Shown one piece after another: positions 1-14,639 of a stretch of DNA of 64,000 nucleotides (the first letter of the stretch is position 1; each line of letters starts with the position of its first letter). The notes beneath the pieces were generated by a model. The model worked only from the letters and a program-made list of their open reading frames with translations. It did no database searches and was not told the origin of the DNA. Made by a program: the position numbers and the translations under genes. This DNA comes from Podarcis raffonei (lineage: Eukaryota > Chordata > Lepidosauria > Squamata > Lacertidae): the NCBI RefSeq assembly GCF_027172205.1, contig NC_070607.1, positions 70,680,831 to 70,744,830 on the forward strand, given 5' to 3'.

Positions 1-162
1 CAGAAGTGCAGGAGCTGCTGCTGCTTGCGAAGACCCTGGGGAAGGTTCCTCGGAAGCCACCTTCAATGGACTCTTGGTGGGGCTGCAGACTCCAGAGCTC
101 TCTTCTGGGCACAGGAACACATCTATTGGGCCCTGGGTGCTCTTCACAGCAATTTGGAAAGC
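1..162 (-). CDS. E2F1: E2F1 coding exon 6, partial
   Basis: Starts after acceptor TTTTCCAG with codons GCT TTC CAA and encodes [20 protein letters not shown], followed by a less conserved Ser/Ala/Pro-rich linker. It runs off the left edge of the window while still open, so its end is unknown. Phase 0 in. Confidence 0.93.
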
Positions 163-3100
163 CTGGAAAAGAAGAAGAGGTGGACATCTGAGGAGACATT
201 TACACAACTGAATAGTTTTCTGTAGTGGAAAATCTCCCTACCAGCTTGTTCCCCTGGAGAAGAGATTATGGTCAAAACATGGTGGGAACTTAACCTATAT
301 TCCAGTGACGTGGGGATTAACAGGTGGACATTAGGCTTAATTAGGGTTTTACAAAACCTGGATTGGATGGGGGGGGGCTATGCACAGTCTTACCACTCTT
401 GGCTCTAACTAATAGGGGCTAAATAACAGAGCAGTAACTTTTTCCAAGAAGGACTACCCCCCAAATGTGCAGCATTAGCTTCACATTGTCTACTACGTCC
501 ATGGGAATTTCCCCCTAGCTCACCAATTGTATTTGGAAGGACAGAGACAACACTGCCTGAGCTGACTTTTTTTGGAGGTCAACTATTTATTACAGTGGTA
601 CCTTGGGTTACAAACGCTTTGGGTTACAAACACTTCGGGTTACAAACTCCGCTAACCCGGAAGTAGTACCTCGGGTTGCGAACTTTGCCCCAGGATGAGA
701 AGGGAAATCATGCACTGGTGGTGTGGGAGGCCCCAGTAATGAAAGAGCGCCTCAGGTTAAGAAGGTTTTGGGTTAAGAATGGACCTCTGGAACAAATTAA
801 GTTCGTAACCCAAGGTACCACTGTATTAGCAAGGCTCCGTGAGTGAATGAATGTTGATTCTTACTCACCATTATCAGCTAATCCAGTTAAAGAGAAGCTA
901 CTGGCTACCCCCTCTCCACCCTTCCATACAGTTTGTAGCTGCATGAACTGTCTAATGTATTTCTAATTCTTGTCTCCAGATCTGTCTACTGGAGATGACA
1001 TGATTTGGATCAGTATGATGCATGGAGAATCCTGCCTTGGATAGGCAAGCGAGAAAGGATCCTTATTGGCCTATGATTCTTGAAGTCTGGATTTCTTAGC
1101 CATACCATTGGTTCAGGGTTGGCTACAGCTGGATCAGTCACCACAGACTCCTGCAAAGGGAGTGACCGGTTCAGCTGGAAGGAGCTGGTGCAGAAAACAT
1201 TCTGTGCACAATGGCTCTGTAGTGACCAGGAAGAGTTACCTCTGCCGGATCAGAGACTTGCATCTGCGTCTCCTGGGGTGCTTTGATCACCATCACCAGT
1301 TGCTCAGAAGGGTCTGCAATGCTGCGCAGATCTTGGCATGTCACGTAAGCTGAGGTGTGCCCAGTTAAGTTTTGCCAGGAGAAGGATGACAGACTACATG
1401 CTAAGCACTAAGTTACCAAGCCCAAATCACTAGCTTTTGGGAAACAAAGACTACCACTGTTCTTCTGAACGCAGCATAATATGCTTGTATTCTTCAGCTA
1501 CCAAACATTGTAGGGAAGAAACGAAATGAAAGAATTGCTTTAGTGTAGGATGGCACGTATAGCTTTTCCACACAGCAAGAAATCATTTGTTATTCCAATA
1601 GGAACGCCCCCCCCCCAGTAACGCTGCATTATTATTATTTTTAAAAAGCATCATTAACATTTGGGCACATTTTCTTCTTCCTCCCAAACACGGACATTGT
1701 ACATCCATGGATCAGCATCACAGAGTCCGCCTGTGCAATTTCCCAGTGGATTCTGCACTATAATGGCTTCGCACAGGTGTCAGCTTCCATTACAATCAAT
1801 TCCTTGTTAACTGTATACATTCTTGGAGAAGAATGTTAACACTTTGGGAGACAGTGAGGGGCAATTTTCTGCTCCACATTGTTCTCTGATATCACCTGGA
1901 TGATTCAAAATGGACAGCAAGCCCATCAGCCTAATCCTTAGGACCATGAAGATAATCATTTCAGCTACTTCCACCAGACACCCTGAAGAAAAGCCACTTG
2001 CTTATATATAAACTTTGGGCTGTGTTGGTGATGAGCTGTGTGCCTCCCGGTCAAACTTTAATGGATTGCAAAGGAATAGGTTGAAACTGAGTTAAATGTG
2101 ACAGTTGTGACACATTTACGGCACTGCACCCGTCACAGAGGGTGGGATCCAAGTCGCATTATCAGGAACAGGCTCGGCTACAGAGCTGCCAGGCAAAAAT
2201 CAACTAGCAACATCTGACTGACTCAACGCCACCCTTCTCTCGCTCTCACACAGCTCTCCGTTCCACTGACAATGCACAGTCTTAACCAGCAGCCAGGTAG
2301 GGATTTTTCCATTAGCTCACAGGGTGGGGAAGTACAAATTAAAACACCAACACCCAGTCCTGGAATGTCAGGGGTGCAACTACCTCTTTGGAAGAAGGCA
2401 CTCTTGCTGCACCTGGCTAATGCTTAGGACCTGCTTGCTAGGAGCCCAACTCTGCATCTTCCGGTCTGCCAAAAGCACCCAACCCCCCCCCCTTCCACAC
2501 AAGGATATTGCTTGTTTTCTGGGTCCTCCGTGAGGTGCTTGAACTGAGTAGTACACATCTGGATGAGGCTGTCCAGTTGCTGTTCTGCTGCCTGAAGATC
2601 CTGGAGTTCCTTCACCAACCCCTGGCTCTTGCTGGCGCTCCCCACAGCAGTCCGGCTTCCCCTAAAGAAAACAGGGCACGTCAAGATGGAACAGTCTCAT
2701 CAGCGACCTGCTGTCTCCTAACATCAGGGGGCATATTAAAAAGAGGAACAGACAGCATGTTCTATGGTCCCACGTGGTCAAAACTGATCCAGCGCAAGGT
2801 TAGTGAATGCCCAGGTACTTATATTAGAAGTTTTATGGTGCAGCAACATGGAAGTCACATTGGGCCAACACTGAAAGTTGGTCAACTCTATCCGATACAA
2901 CTTTTCATCTGCTATTCATTTGATGTTGGTGAATGTTTATATACAACCATCTCTACACATTCAAATAATCCCCACATCAGGGTGGGATGTAGTGCACATT
3001 TTTCTACAGCATGGCATGGATCAAGCATACATTGCAGATGAATACATTCATGCCACACTTCATGCATTACATTATATGTGCAGGCTTTTTTGTAAGATCA

Positions 3101-6100
3101 TCTCTTCCGTGCAGGAGGGGAATAAAACATATTCAAAAGGACAGAAGAGCAGTTTTTTTTTAGCTTAAGTCAGGCTTAACAGCATCATCTTAGCCACATT
3201 TACTCATAAGATAGTCCCATTTCGTTCCATGGGGTTTGCTGCAATCCTATCTATGCACACTTACTTGGGAGTTAAGCCTCATTTAATTTTGTCATAAGAT
3301 CATATGAAGCTGCCTTAAATCATCAGACCATTAGTCCATCTTGCTCAGTTTTGTCTACAATGTCTGGCAGTGGCTCTCCAGGGTTTCAGACAGACACCTC
3401 TTCCAGTGCTACCTGGAGATGTCACAGATTCAACCTGGTGTTTTCTGCATGCAAAGCAGGTGGTCCACTATTGAGCTAGGACCTTTCTGTAGTGAGAGGC
3501 TAGGTTCTCAATAAACATACCTAGGAAAGCACAATTTATTCAAATCATAATAATAATAAATACTGATGCAGCTTCAAAAGCATGGATGGAGCAGAGGTGC
3601 AAGTACACTTCACAGCAGGACTCCCAGTGGTTCAGGAGATGGGATTTCACTGCCCTGCAAAGCTGCTTGCCCATGTGCTTGACAAACAGCACATTTTATG
3701 CACATTCCATAAAGTATGTACATTTCATTTTGTAGTTTACATAGATAGCCAAATTCAGTTTTTCTGGCACCATGTTCAAGTTTTCTTGATGTAGTCTTTA
3801 GTTTCTTTAAGCCTTTGACTCCATATATAGTCCTTGTGATGACATTCACTCACAGAAGAATGCTTGTAAATAAGAACTATTAACAAAAGGAACTGTATTA
3901 AGTCCAGTATAGTTATCACTCTCATCTTCAAGTGTTACCCTATTAACTTTGTGCAATACAGAAAGCCTTATCCATGCCAAACTTCATTTCATAGAAAAGA
4001 AATGAAGACAAAGGCTTTTCTCCTAAGAGACACATTCCAAAAGGACAACCAGGCAAGTCTCCTACAGCAAATGCAAGAGGTTGGTTACTTCCTAAGGCCA
4101 GGAGAAATTCGGAAGACCAATACAATCAGAATAGGGCAACCCAAAAGAACAGGTGACATTCTACTTACAACCACTGGATATGGTTCTTTGACTTCTTGGT
4201 GATCAGCTGGATACCTTCCAGGACATTTGTGATGTCATAGATCCGCCTCTTCTGCACCTTCAACACCTCTGCAGCCCAGTTGAGATCCACAACACCATCA
4301 GGCGATTGGCTCAGCAGCTCCAGGAAACGTTTGGTGGTCAGATTCAGGGAGGTTTCATAGCGGGATTTCTCTCCAGGAGACTTCACCCCTGAGGATCAAT
4401 GATGACTTCATTACAACTAGCAACGTTGTTGAAGGTTTGCCACTGCATGGCTTGGAATGTGAACTTGTCCAGCTCATGATGCTTGGCTGCATCGCAAATC
4501 AAGCAGCATTTCCCCAAGTTACTGCTGCTTGGCTCAGAATTTAAACCCCCAATGCCTTGAATTCTGCTATCCGAGGCACCAAATAAAATATAAAGATCGT
4601 GGCTTCTCAAAGAGGACTCCAGCAAGACCTCCCCACTTACCCAAGCAAGTAGGATGGGTTTTGCAGAGGAGGCAGCAGGGGCTCATGGTGAAAAGCAAAG
4701 ATTTGCAGACCCATTAAGGTGCATTATAAAAATCAGTCTACAGTCTGAAAGATATCCATCCACCAATTACATTGCAACCAAAAGAGGAACTGGCCATGTC
4801 TTCCGGTTGATTTGCACAAGTATTTGTCTCTTGCTAGCAGGAGCAGAAAACTTTCCTAGGTAAGGCAAGCAAAGAGTTTTGCAGTCCCCTGTAGCATCCT
4901 ACCCAGTTCCCCTTCAGCTTCAGCGACGTCAGATGCCAGGGCCAACATAGTTTCATGTCTATCTTCACAGCTTTTTAGGTACAGTACAAGAAAAGGATCT
5001 AAGGGTCTTGGTGGACCACAAGCTTAACATGAGTCAACAGGGTGATGCAAAAAAAGAGTGAATGATCTTCTAGGCTGCATCAACAGAAGCACAGTGTCCA
5101 GGTCAAGGGATGTAATAGTACCACTCTATTCTGCCTTGGTCAGAACACACCCGGAATACTGTGTCCAGTTTGGGGCACCACAGTCTAATCAGGATGTTGA
5201 CAAGCTGTAGTGTGTGCAGAGGAGGAAGACCAAGATGATCAAAGGTCTGGAAAGCAAGCCTAATGAGGAACAGTTGAGGGAATTGGATATGTTTAGCCTG
5301 GAAAAGAGGAGCTATGATAGCCATCTTCAAATATCTCAAGGGCTGCCACATGGAAGATGGAGCAAGCTTGTTTTCTCCTGCTCTGGAGGCTAGGAACCAA
5401 ACCAATGGCTTCAAGTTACAAGAAATGAGATTTTGACTAAACATCAGGAAGAATTTTCTGACAGTAAGAACTGTTCAACAGTGGAACAGACTCTCTGGGA
5501 AAGTGGTGGAATCTCCTTCCTTGTAGGTTTTGAAGCAGAGGTTGGATGGCCACCTGCCATATAAGATCTAGTTAAGATTTCTGCATTGCAGGGGGTTGGA
5601 CTAGGGTCCCTTCCAGAATTGCAGTTCTGTGAGAAACTTGCTCTTTTTTCACTTTTTTTTTAAAAAACCAAGAATGCTCAGATTTCTAGGATTCTAAATC
5701 TAGTGCCAAACATCAGCTTTAGCACTTACTATTATTAGTATTTTAAGATTTTTACAGCGACATAGTTGGTTTCCTATTTTCCCCTGACTCCATTTGTCTC
5801 TTTTGTAGTGGTTCTTTCACTTCTGTCTTTCAGCCATTTGCCTCCTTGCACTTATTTCTGTACCATTTTAACCGAAATCTGATTGTATAGTTGTAATTGA
5901 TGTCTCTATCGTTAATGTATGGCTGGGTTACCTGTACATTGCTTAGAGAAGATTATAATTAAGGGGTATGTAAGTTGCCAAAATAAAAATAACTATTTTT
6001 TAAAGGGGGGGGGAATCACTTCATTTTTGTTTCCAATGGCTACCCCCCCAACTCTCCCCCCCCAATGATGTACAAGGCTTGTAACTGCTTGTTTTTCCAC

Positions 6101-9100
6101 CCAAAAGCACCACAGCCGCCTTCTAGGCTCAGGCTGCTCTGTTAACAGGAAGTCCTGCCCTGTTTAGCTACTGGGACAAGGAATCTTGAAAAATCTGTGT
6201 ATTGATTAAAAGCAACAGGGTTCTCTTCTGGCCACTAGCACCTTTGACAGGGTTTTTCGCTTTTCCTCGGGCTGCATGAACACTCTCTGCAATGTACTGG
6301 TGGTCAGTCTCCAAGTTCAGCTTCCGTTTTACCTGGAACAGAAGAGAGAGAGATTTGCAATAGGTTGGTGGACAGCTATAATTTCATTTCAGCCATGCAG
6401 TGAAACAAGGAAGAGTTTGTGAAGCAGAAAGAGCCCAAGAGTACTTTGAAAAACAGGACTAAATCTATATGGCTATGTGCTATCTCCATGTTCAAAGGCA
6501 CGATGAATTACCAATCTGAATTATCAGTTGTTTTGTGGAGAGTGACTGACTTCCTGTCCTCCCTGTGAGCTTCCCAGGGACATCTGGCTGACCACTGTGG
6601 GAAAAAGGATGCTGGGCTACTTAGTCCTTTGGCCTGATCCAGCTGGGCTCTTATTATGAGAGTCTCCCACTTCCAAACAGAAGTGGTACAGCAAAGGCTA
6701 TATCATATAGTTTCTCTGCAACTGTAGACAGAGCCCTAAGACATCACCAAAACTGTCTAAAACCATAGCAGAAAGTAATGTGTGAAGAAATTGTGCCATT
6801 GGAATTGCTATTTTTTTCATAGACAAGAAGCTTGCTTACCAAGAACCATCCACAAGAACTCTAGCTACTATTGCCCAGAATAAGGAAAAGCTTAGGAAGC
6901 TGTCCAAACTATTCACTGCTCATGATCAACATGATCGTGATGGCGTATTTTTCTTCTGTGCAGCTTCTTTTCAAAGTGTGGAGTAAGGAGAGCTTATATC
7001 CTGCAAGTTCCAGGTATTATTTCAATGAACCTAAGCATCAATGATATACCAGTCATCAACACCAACAACTGATAAACCTTTACGCTCTCGTAACTCCATA
7101 CCTCTTGCCTGAAACAGAAGAGTAAGAGATGGCAAGATCTTCGGCCACAGAGACCTGAAGTGTTGACCTAATAGAAGTCGATCACATAATCCACTAGAGT
7201 TCCACAAACAACAAATCTCCATGAAGTTGCCTAGCAATGAGCAAAAGATGCAGGGCTTTTTATACAAACAAAAATCCAATAAGGACAGCACAATTGCAAT
7301 ATGTTGGTTTGAGAATCTCACTTTAGTTACTATTTACAGAGCAACCAACTTGGTTGGGATGTTTCAATGAGGGAGAGAGAAGTTGCTCCAACCTGATGTG
7401 TTGAAGAAGACCAGAAGTCATACTAGTAGAGCAGGGCTGGAAACCTTTTGACACTCCATTGTACATACTGGATGAGACTATTGGGAGTTACAGTCCATCT
7501 GGAGGGCCAAAAGCTCCTCAGTCCTGTAGTAGAAGTAGCAGACAATTCCACAGATAACCCCAAAAGTGGCAGAAGCAAAAAGTCATATTCTCTTTAATCG
7601 GTGATTCAGACACAAAGCTTCAACAAATTAAGTTATCATTAAGTTAAGAGAACATCCCACAACATAATCCTGTTTTTCCAACTCAACCTTATTAAATGAT
7701 TGCTGACATAGATGGAAATTATTAAGGAGGTAGATGGAAATTAGTTAGGAGGTAGCGGAGAAACTACAAAGGATGACCACTACAAAGAAAAGCTTGACTA
7801 CAGCAAGTATAGGTAGATAAAAGATTAAGAAGAGTAACTATCAAGAAGATGATAAATTGGTACATTAGATTGAAATGGGTTGCCAGTCTGCAACCATAAG
7901 GACAGAATGGTTTCTCCATTCCTTTCAGCCCATCTTTTAGTTTATTCTGTGGGTACAATTTCCGCAAAGCTCATAGGTCCCCACACAACAAGACTGCATC
8001 CTCAGGTCTATCCATTCCCAGAGATTACAACAGCTGGAGAGCAAAGCAAATGCAAGCCTGGACATTCCGCTTTCTGGAAGCCTATTTGCTTCTTCTGAAA
8101 GGAAGCATTAGGAAATCCGCAATGCCTGTGGACAGTTAACAAGACAGGCTTGATAGACGAAGTTTTAAATATAAAATACCATCTGCATTTTTTTTGCCAA
8201 TGACTGAAATACACTAGGCATAGCCGCAAACATAACCCTACCATCTAGTTTTTTCTTTTGTTTTCCAGTACTGGTGTTTGCTGAGAACCACCCTATGGGA
8301 AGAGAGATATAATTCTTTTCCAAACTGAACTCCAGCTGAAGGCTTCAGTTTATTAATTGTTCCATTTTACTGTCCAGGAATGGTGTCTATGCTTTCTTCC
8401 CTTTAACATGGGAGGCTAGTAACGGGATCAAGGCTCACCCCAGCACTATTCTGTCTCTGATGAAGGCCTGAAACACTTGTGAGCAGCTTGCTTATTGGCT
8501 ACGGGGAGCAGCAACGCTGAGAGATCTCACCTGGCAATTCCAGGATCTGAAGCAATCATCAGGTCAAATTCCACTGCTTCCACTTGTCCAACTATTGATA
8601 AAAGAAAGAGACTGCTTCTTTCCCAGCAGCTAAGACAAAATGACGAGACGAAGGTGGGGGTGAAGGTGTTACTTACTAAAGGAAGTATATTTTCATGCAT
8701 CCTGCAAGAAAATACTTTCTATAGAGTCATTTACAGTTAACTGCAGAAGTACTCGCAGCATGCTAAAAAGGCTTTAAGGAGTAAATGTTGGCCATACCTG
8801 AATGAATCCCTCAGGTACAGGCACTTTAAATGGAAGCATGAATCCGGCATGAATGAGAAATTCTTTGTCTCGTTGCTAAACCAGAATTTATAGGGGCCCT
8901 GGGTGGGAAGCTATAGCAATTAAACCAGTTTAGGTCTGCAGAGTAGACATGCCCTGTGGATGCCTTCACATGTGATGCCAAGAATGCCTTTTAAATGGGG
9001 TGAGAGTTGGAACTTGTGCTTTCAGCAAGGGAGCTTAATTTTTAATTCTGTCCCAAAGAATACTCTGTTTAATGTGCATGACCTGGTTGGTCTTGGGAAT

Positions 9101-12100
9101 GTGCTTTCCTGTTCCTGTCAACCTGAGGCACATTTATGTCACAATGAAATCTTGCACCCAGGCATTCCCCTTTCTAGATTACCGTGTCCATAGTATTTTT
9201 ATGTTAACAGGAAACATATTACTAAACTTGTTGTGGCTATCATTATTATTACTACTACTAACACATACAGCCCAGGTTGGTGCATCACCAGTGCGCAGGG
9301 CAGAGATGGGAGAACAGCTGGAGATAAAGGGCAATAGAGGAGCATCTTCTCCAACCACTTGGAGAAGATGCCTGAAACATCAAGCCTAGTGAGTGGCTGA
9401 GACTGTGGTGCTGCACAACCCAGAGGATTTAGTGCGTTGCGTCATTGTTGCCAGGTGAGTGTGCTTCAGGATGCATTACAAAGCCACAACCACTGGCAGT
9501 TTGATGAGAGAGCAGTGTAGGCTGTCTCCCCCTTTTTTGCTACTGCATTAACATCAACAGTGTGGCCATAAGCAGGTCTTGGTGCACCGTGGCCTTTTTT
9601 TGTAACATATCCTTTGCTATCACCGTATGAAATGGAAATGGTTAGTTCTTCTCTTGGCTTATGCTGACTCTGTGGTGGATTTGCCATCCTTTATGTCACA
9701 TAAACATGGTTTTGTATATCAGTTGCTGGAGGGTGGGCATAAGTGTGCATTTTGTGCTAAAATGTGGGTTTATTATCCCCTGGTTGCCTACCAATATATT
9801 ACTTTAAAGATTTTGTATTGATGATTAACTGCATTGCTAGAAAATGTTTTATAGCGCTGGCTTTTTTGCCAAGGCATTTGTTCCAGGATTTACACTTTTA
9901 GTTACTAATGATCTTTTTATTTCCCAGTTTATTTTAAATTTGATATTGTGTGCTTTGGGGGGGGGGTTAGTATGTTACTTTGACACTTTTTTGTAGCAAG
10001 AGACTATTAATAAGAAATAAATAATTTTTTATGATGTTGGGCTTTTTTTTAAGAGACACAAATTTAGGGTTCAAATCAAACAATGACATCAGCTATGACA
10101 TATAGTAGGCAACCCAGAAAAATAACCTCAAGGTGACACAAATCAATTACAAGGCCATGGGTTGTAGCCAATTCTAGTCTGACTTAGAGTAGACCAGCTG
10201 ACATTAAAGGACACCGCTAATTTAGCTTCATTAACCTCAACAGGTCCACTCTGAGTAGGTCTAGTGTTGTATACAACCCATTTGTCTCTGGCCACTGTAA
10301 AGAGAGGCACTAAAGTCAAAGTGTCCATGAGATTCCAGCCTAGCAAAGCTGAAAAGCCTCTGGCGCCTATTATATCTGAGTTTCTGCAAACTTAGAAGGT
10401 GTGGCATCTAAAAACCCTGAACAAATCTAAGGGCCTAGAAAGCCTAATGTTGGTTCTCCAAAACTGAAAAGCTGGACACCTTGTGATTTGAAATATTTTT
10501 CAAGATTTGACTTGGAATAGCCCTTAAAAAATAGCCTTTCCTTTCTTGCTTCCATTCCAAAATGACAGATCCCTGCAAATTGAGCAAATCCAGGTTCTGG
10601 GGGTGCTGGCGTCCTCCATGCCCCCACAAAGGTCATGCCCTCAAACCTACTACATGGCTTGAATACAGCAGCACCAACAGGGCGGGGAAACCAGACATCT
10701 TCAGTCCTGCCCTGAACAACAGGCACCCCAATGAGACAACACAAAGTGAAGGCTCATTACAGATTCCCGACCCAAACATTTAAAACAAAGAACCGACTGT
10801 AAAGCGGCCGCCCACTGCAGGCCCCTCTCAACAGAAAAGGGCCTCTGTGGGAGGAGGATGCAGGCAGCTTTTGTGAGCATCACCTCCCTTGCTCTGCCTG
10901 CTGGGAAAGAGCAACGGGAACTGCAACCATCAACTCCCTTGCACTGGCCAACTCCAGCAACAGCTTCAGTTCTCCAGGAGCAGGCAGTTGTAGGAGGAGG
11001 ATCCCACACAATATAGCCAAGGGCAACCATGGCTCCATGTTTTGTTGCCAGCTGTCTCATTACAGAGGACAGTAAGTCCCTTAAGCATCTGGCTCCATTC
11101 ACTTAATCTCTGACAAGCCAACCCAACTGAGAAGGCAGGGAAAGAGACCAGGTTTGCAAGCTCATGTCTTTCAACTGGGGTTGGAGGGGCAGGTAGTCCC
11201 TGCTCCCCTGTGTGTTTATTTGTATAAGCACCAGTATATGGTAGGTATTCAACACAGTGCTATGGCAATCGTTGCCTCAGCACAAGCATTTCAGCTGGCC
11301 AGAAAGAACCAACACCCCTGTTCTCCTCCCTGTATGTTGTTCTGGGGGTTCTTTTGATCCCAACTACCACAGGGGAGACGGGTGGCGCTGTGGGTTAAAC
11401 CACAGAGCCTAGGACTTGCCAGTCAGAAGGTCGACAGTTCGAATCCCCGCAACGGGGTGAGCTCCTGTTGCTTGGTCCCTGCTCCTGCCAACCTAGCATT
11501 TCGAAAGCACGTCAAAGTGCAAGTAGATAAATAGGTACCGCTCCGGTGGGAAGGTAAACGGCGTTTCCGTGCGCTGCTCTGGTTCGCCAGAAGCGGCTTA
11601 GTCATGCTGGCCACATGACCCGGAAGCTGTACGCTGGCTCTCTCGGCCAATAAAGCGAGATGAGCGCCGCAACCCCAGAGTCGGTCACGACTGGACCTAA
11701 TGGTCAGGGGTCCCTTTACCTTACCACGGGGGACATGGGGGAAAGCACTATTGTCCTAGTCAAACTCCTTGTGCAGGCTTCTCCTACTTTCTACACTGTC
11801 GCCTTCTCCTTGCCCTTACAGATGCGGTTCCTTGATCAGCCATTTTCCCGCAACATGGAGATGCGTTGATGGAGAAACTCTCCTTGTTGAATTGCTACTA
11901 TGCTGGTTCACCAGAAGCTCCAAGAAGAGAGAGAAAATAAGTAACAAACATGCACTGAAAGCGTTTGGGCTGACAGATATACATTAGTAAGCTACTTTTA
12001 TTATTAAGCAGGGTTACGTTAAGCACTTTATGCTCTAAATGTATACTAACACATGAAGAAGTGGGACAGTGACTGCTGGTTTTGCCCACAACATTTGGTA

Positions 12101-14599
12101 CCCCACCCCCAAACACATATGGGTTCAAAGCAATGTCTGCAAAGGGGAGCCTATGTATACAGTTGCACTTCCATGCAGTTGATAACAAACGCAGGTGTGT
12201 AGGCTACCCTTTTCATATGTCACACTGAACATGTGGATGTTGGGACAGGGCCAGCAAGCTCTGCCCATCCTCTCTTCGATGTGGAAGTATAGGTGCAGAG
12301 GAGAAGGCCTGAAGAAGATTCCTCTCTTTGCCAAATGCTGCTCCTACACCTAGAATGTAAGCGAACCAAACTGGAAGAGTGAATCCTGTGGGAAACTGCA
12401 ATCAAATGTAACTAGCAAGCTTGGGGTAGTTAACACATGAAGGAGTTAAGACCACAGAATTGTATGCCTAGACTCAGTTAGGCCTGAGTCTGGTGAAGTG
12501 AATTGTCTTTGTTCATTCTCTTTCATCATCTGAAGCAGACCAGGCAGAGCATCTGAGCTTGCTCGCTTCAAGCCCAGGCTGTGTGCTCAGAAGTATTTTT
12601 TAAACCAAATAATTTTCTACCTCTGTTCTTTGTGCTGCTACATGGAATAATCTAACCTTTGGAGTTTGTAGATAAAGCATTTAAACTTACTAATGGTGTG
12701 GTCTGTTCACTGCGAGAGGGAGGGAAGAGTGCTGTAAGTAGACTAAACATGATCTTAAAAGGGTCTAGCAGCTTAAATTCCCATGCTTCACTTTGCTGAA
12801 TGTTTTTTTTCCTTTTTAAAACTTCTGTTGACACTCTCTCTACTAGAGAATGTGTTTGCCCTGTGTTTTGGATCTAAGGATCCAGCAATTTCTTCTAAAC
12901 CAAATATGTTTATATAAAATACTGACAAATTCAGCATTCTTGAAGGTTTTTTTTTTTTTGCCTTCAGTTAACCAACAGGACCTCTAGCTACTTATCAACA
13001 TCTTAGTGCATGCTACAACTACTGATTATGCTATATATTAGAAACACAGAGACAAAATAATCTACTGTACTTGTCACTTCCAACTAGTTAGACATGCTTC
13101 ATCACTAACCCTCTAAGTCCTATAGTCAATAGTCATACTATAAACAAAGCAGCACATAGAAGCTCCTTACTATAGAGTGTATACACTGATTCACACAACA
13201 GCATCTCCAGTACCATTTGAAGATCTGCCTATTTCTCTGTACACACTATGTCCCAATATTCCTAAACTGTGTCATTTTATTGCAGCGTTCGTGCCTCTTT
13301 TTCCAGTATACACAATAGTAAGAAAACATAGAACAGTCAGTCAGTGCTAAAACTGTTAGCCACAAACTAATTTAAGATTAGTTCATGTATATATGTAAAT
13401 GCATATGCTCCCTAACATAAATAAAGGGACATATAGAAATGCTTGAGATATTCTGTGAATTCCTGTGCAAACTAATTTGATCCAAACCTCTTGGATTAAT
13501 GTGTGGATCAGAGAATAATTATCCTTCAGATTGCACACTTCTGCAATACTTATTGGCTCAATGTACAGAAATGCATTAGAACTGTATTTTATTACAAAAT
13601 AGGTTTGCAAATGCCTACATTGAAATAGAAACATTATTTAAGTAGCTTATTTTGTGATAAAATATGCATTTAAAAACTCGTGCTCGATTTTTTAAGAAAA
13701 AGAAATGCAATGATGAATGCAGAGACAGACTTACATGTTAATTCATGCCCAATTGACATGGACTGGAAATAGACTGGTCTGCCCATCCTTAGGGGCACAA
13801 CATACGTCGCCTTCTCTCACACACATTTAAAGACACTAGCCTGATAGAACAGAAACCAAAGTTGCACAGTTCCTGCCACTTCCTTCCTTTGAAATGCGGT
13901 GGCAAATCTATTACCAATCGATTTCCCTTTGGTAGGTCTTCATTTTGTTTAACATCAGGCTGGGCACTGCATACCTCAGAGTATGTAGCTCTAAAGAAAG
14001 CAACTGCACAACAAAGCCGAAGCCAAACATTTGTCTTTGTTAAGAACAAGAACAGAACTCTGGGCCTTGACATCCTGTAACAGGAAGTTAAGCTGCTTCA
14101 CTAACAACATTTGCAGGCTGCTTGCACTGAAAGAAGAGACTCGACACAATCCAGCAAGTTCTGCAGCCAGGCTCAGAAAAAGACAACAACCGGGTGTCTA
14201 TCTATCTAGGTCAGACAGGACAACCTTGCTGCCTTAAGTTCGACAATGTAACATTTTGAAGCCTAGACCTTCTAGTTAATGATTTCTCTGCATGCCTTCA
14301 TGAGCACTCTGCCCTTCCTAAGAGATTGCTACATATGCCACGTTTAAGAGGCACTATTTCAGTCACAGTCTTGAAACTCTCCCCACATCTCTCCTGTAAT
14401 TACAGGCACAGGGAAATCCTTTACAAAGCCACATGGGATTAAAAGAAAACTGTATCAACTCACAGATATAACTGTGTCCTACTGAAATAAGCAACCTAGA
14501 AAAGGATTGAAAAGGCCTCTAATACAATGGCTCCCATATTATTTAGCAGTGCTGGAATTTACTAGGTAGCTGATCCTGGACAGAAGCAACAAGTTGAAA

Positions 14600-14639
<40 letters not shown>

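Noticed and set aside
10701-11102. 133-codon minus-strand open frame in E2F1 intron 1
   Set aside because: No splice context, no family resemblance, and inside an intron; likely chance.
11436-11446. tRNA gene suggested by a perfect B-box
   Set aside because: It is the promoter of a SINE; the same boxes recur in the other copies and no cloverleaf with a proper acceptor stem was seen.
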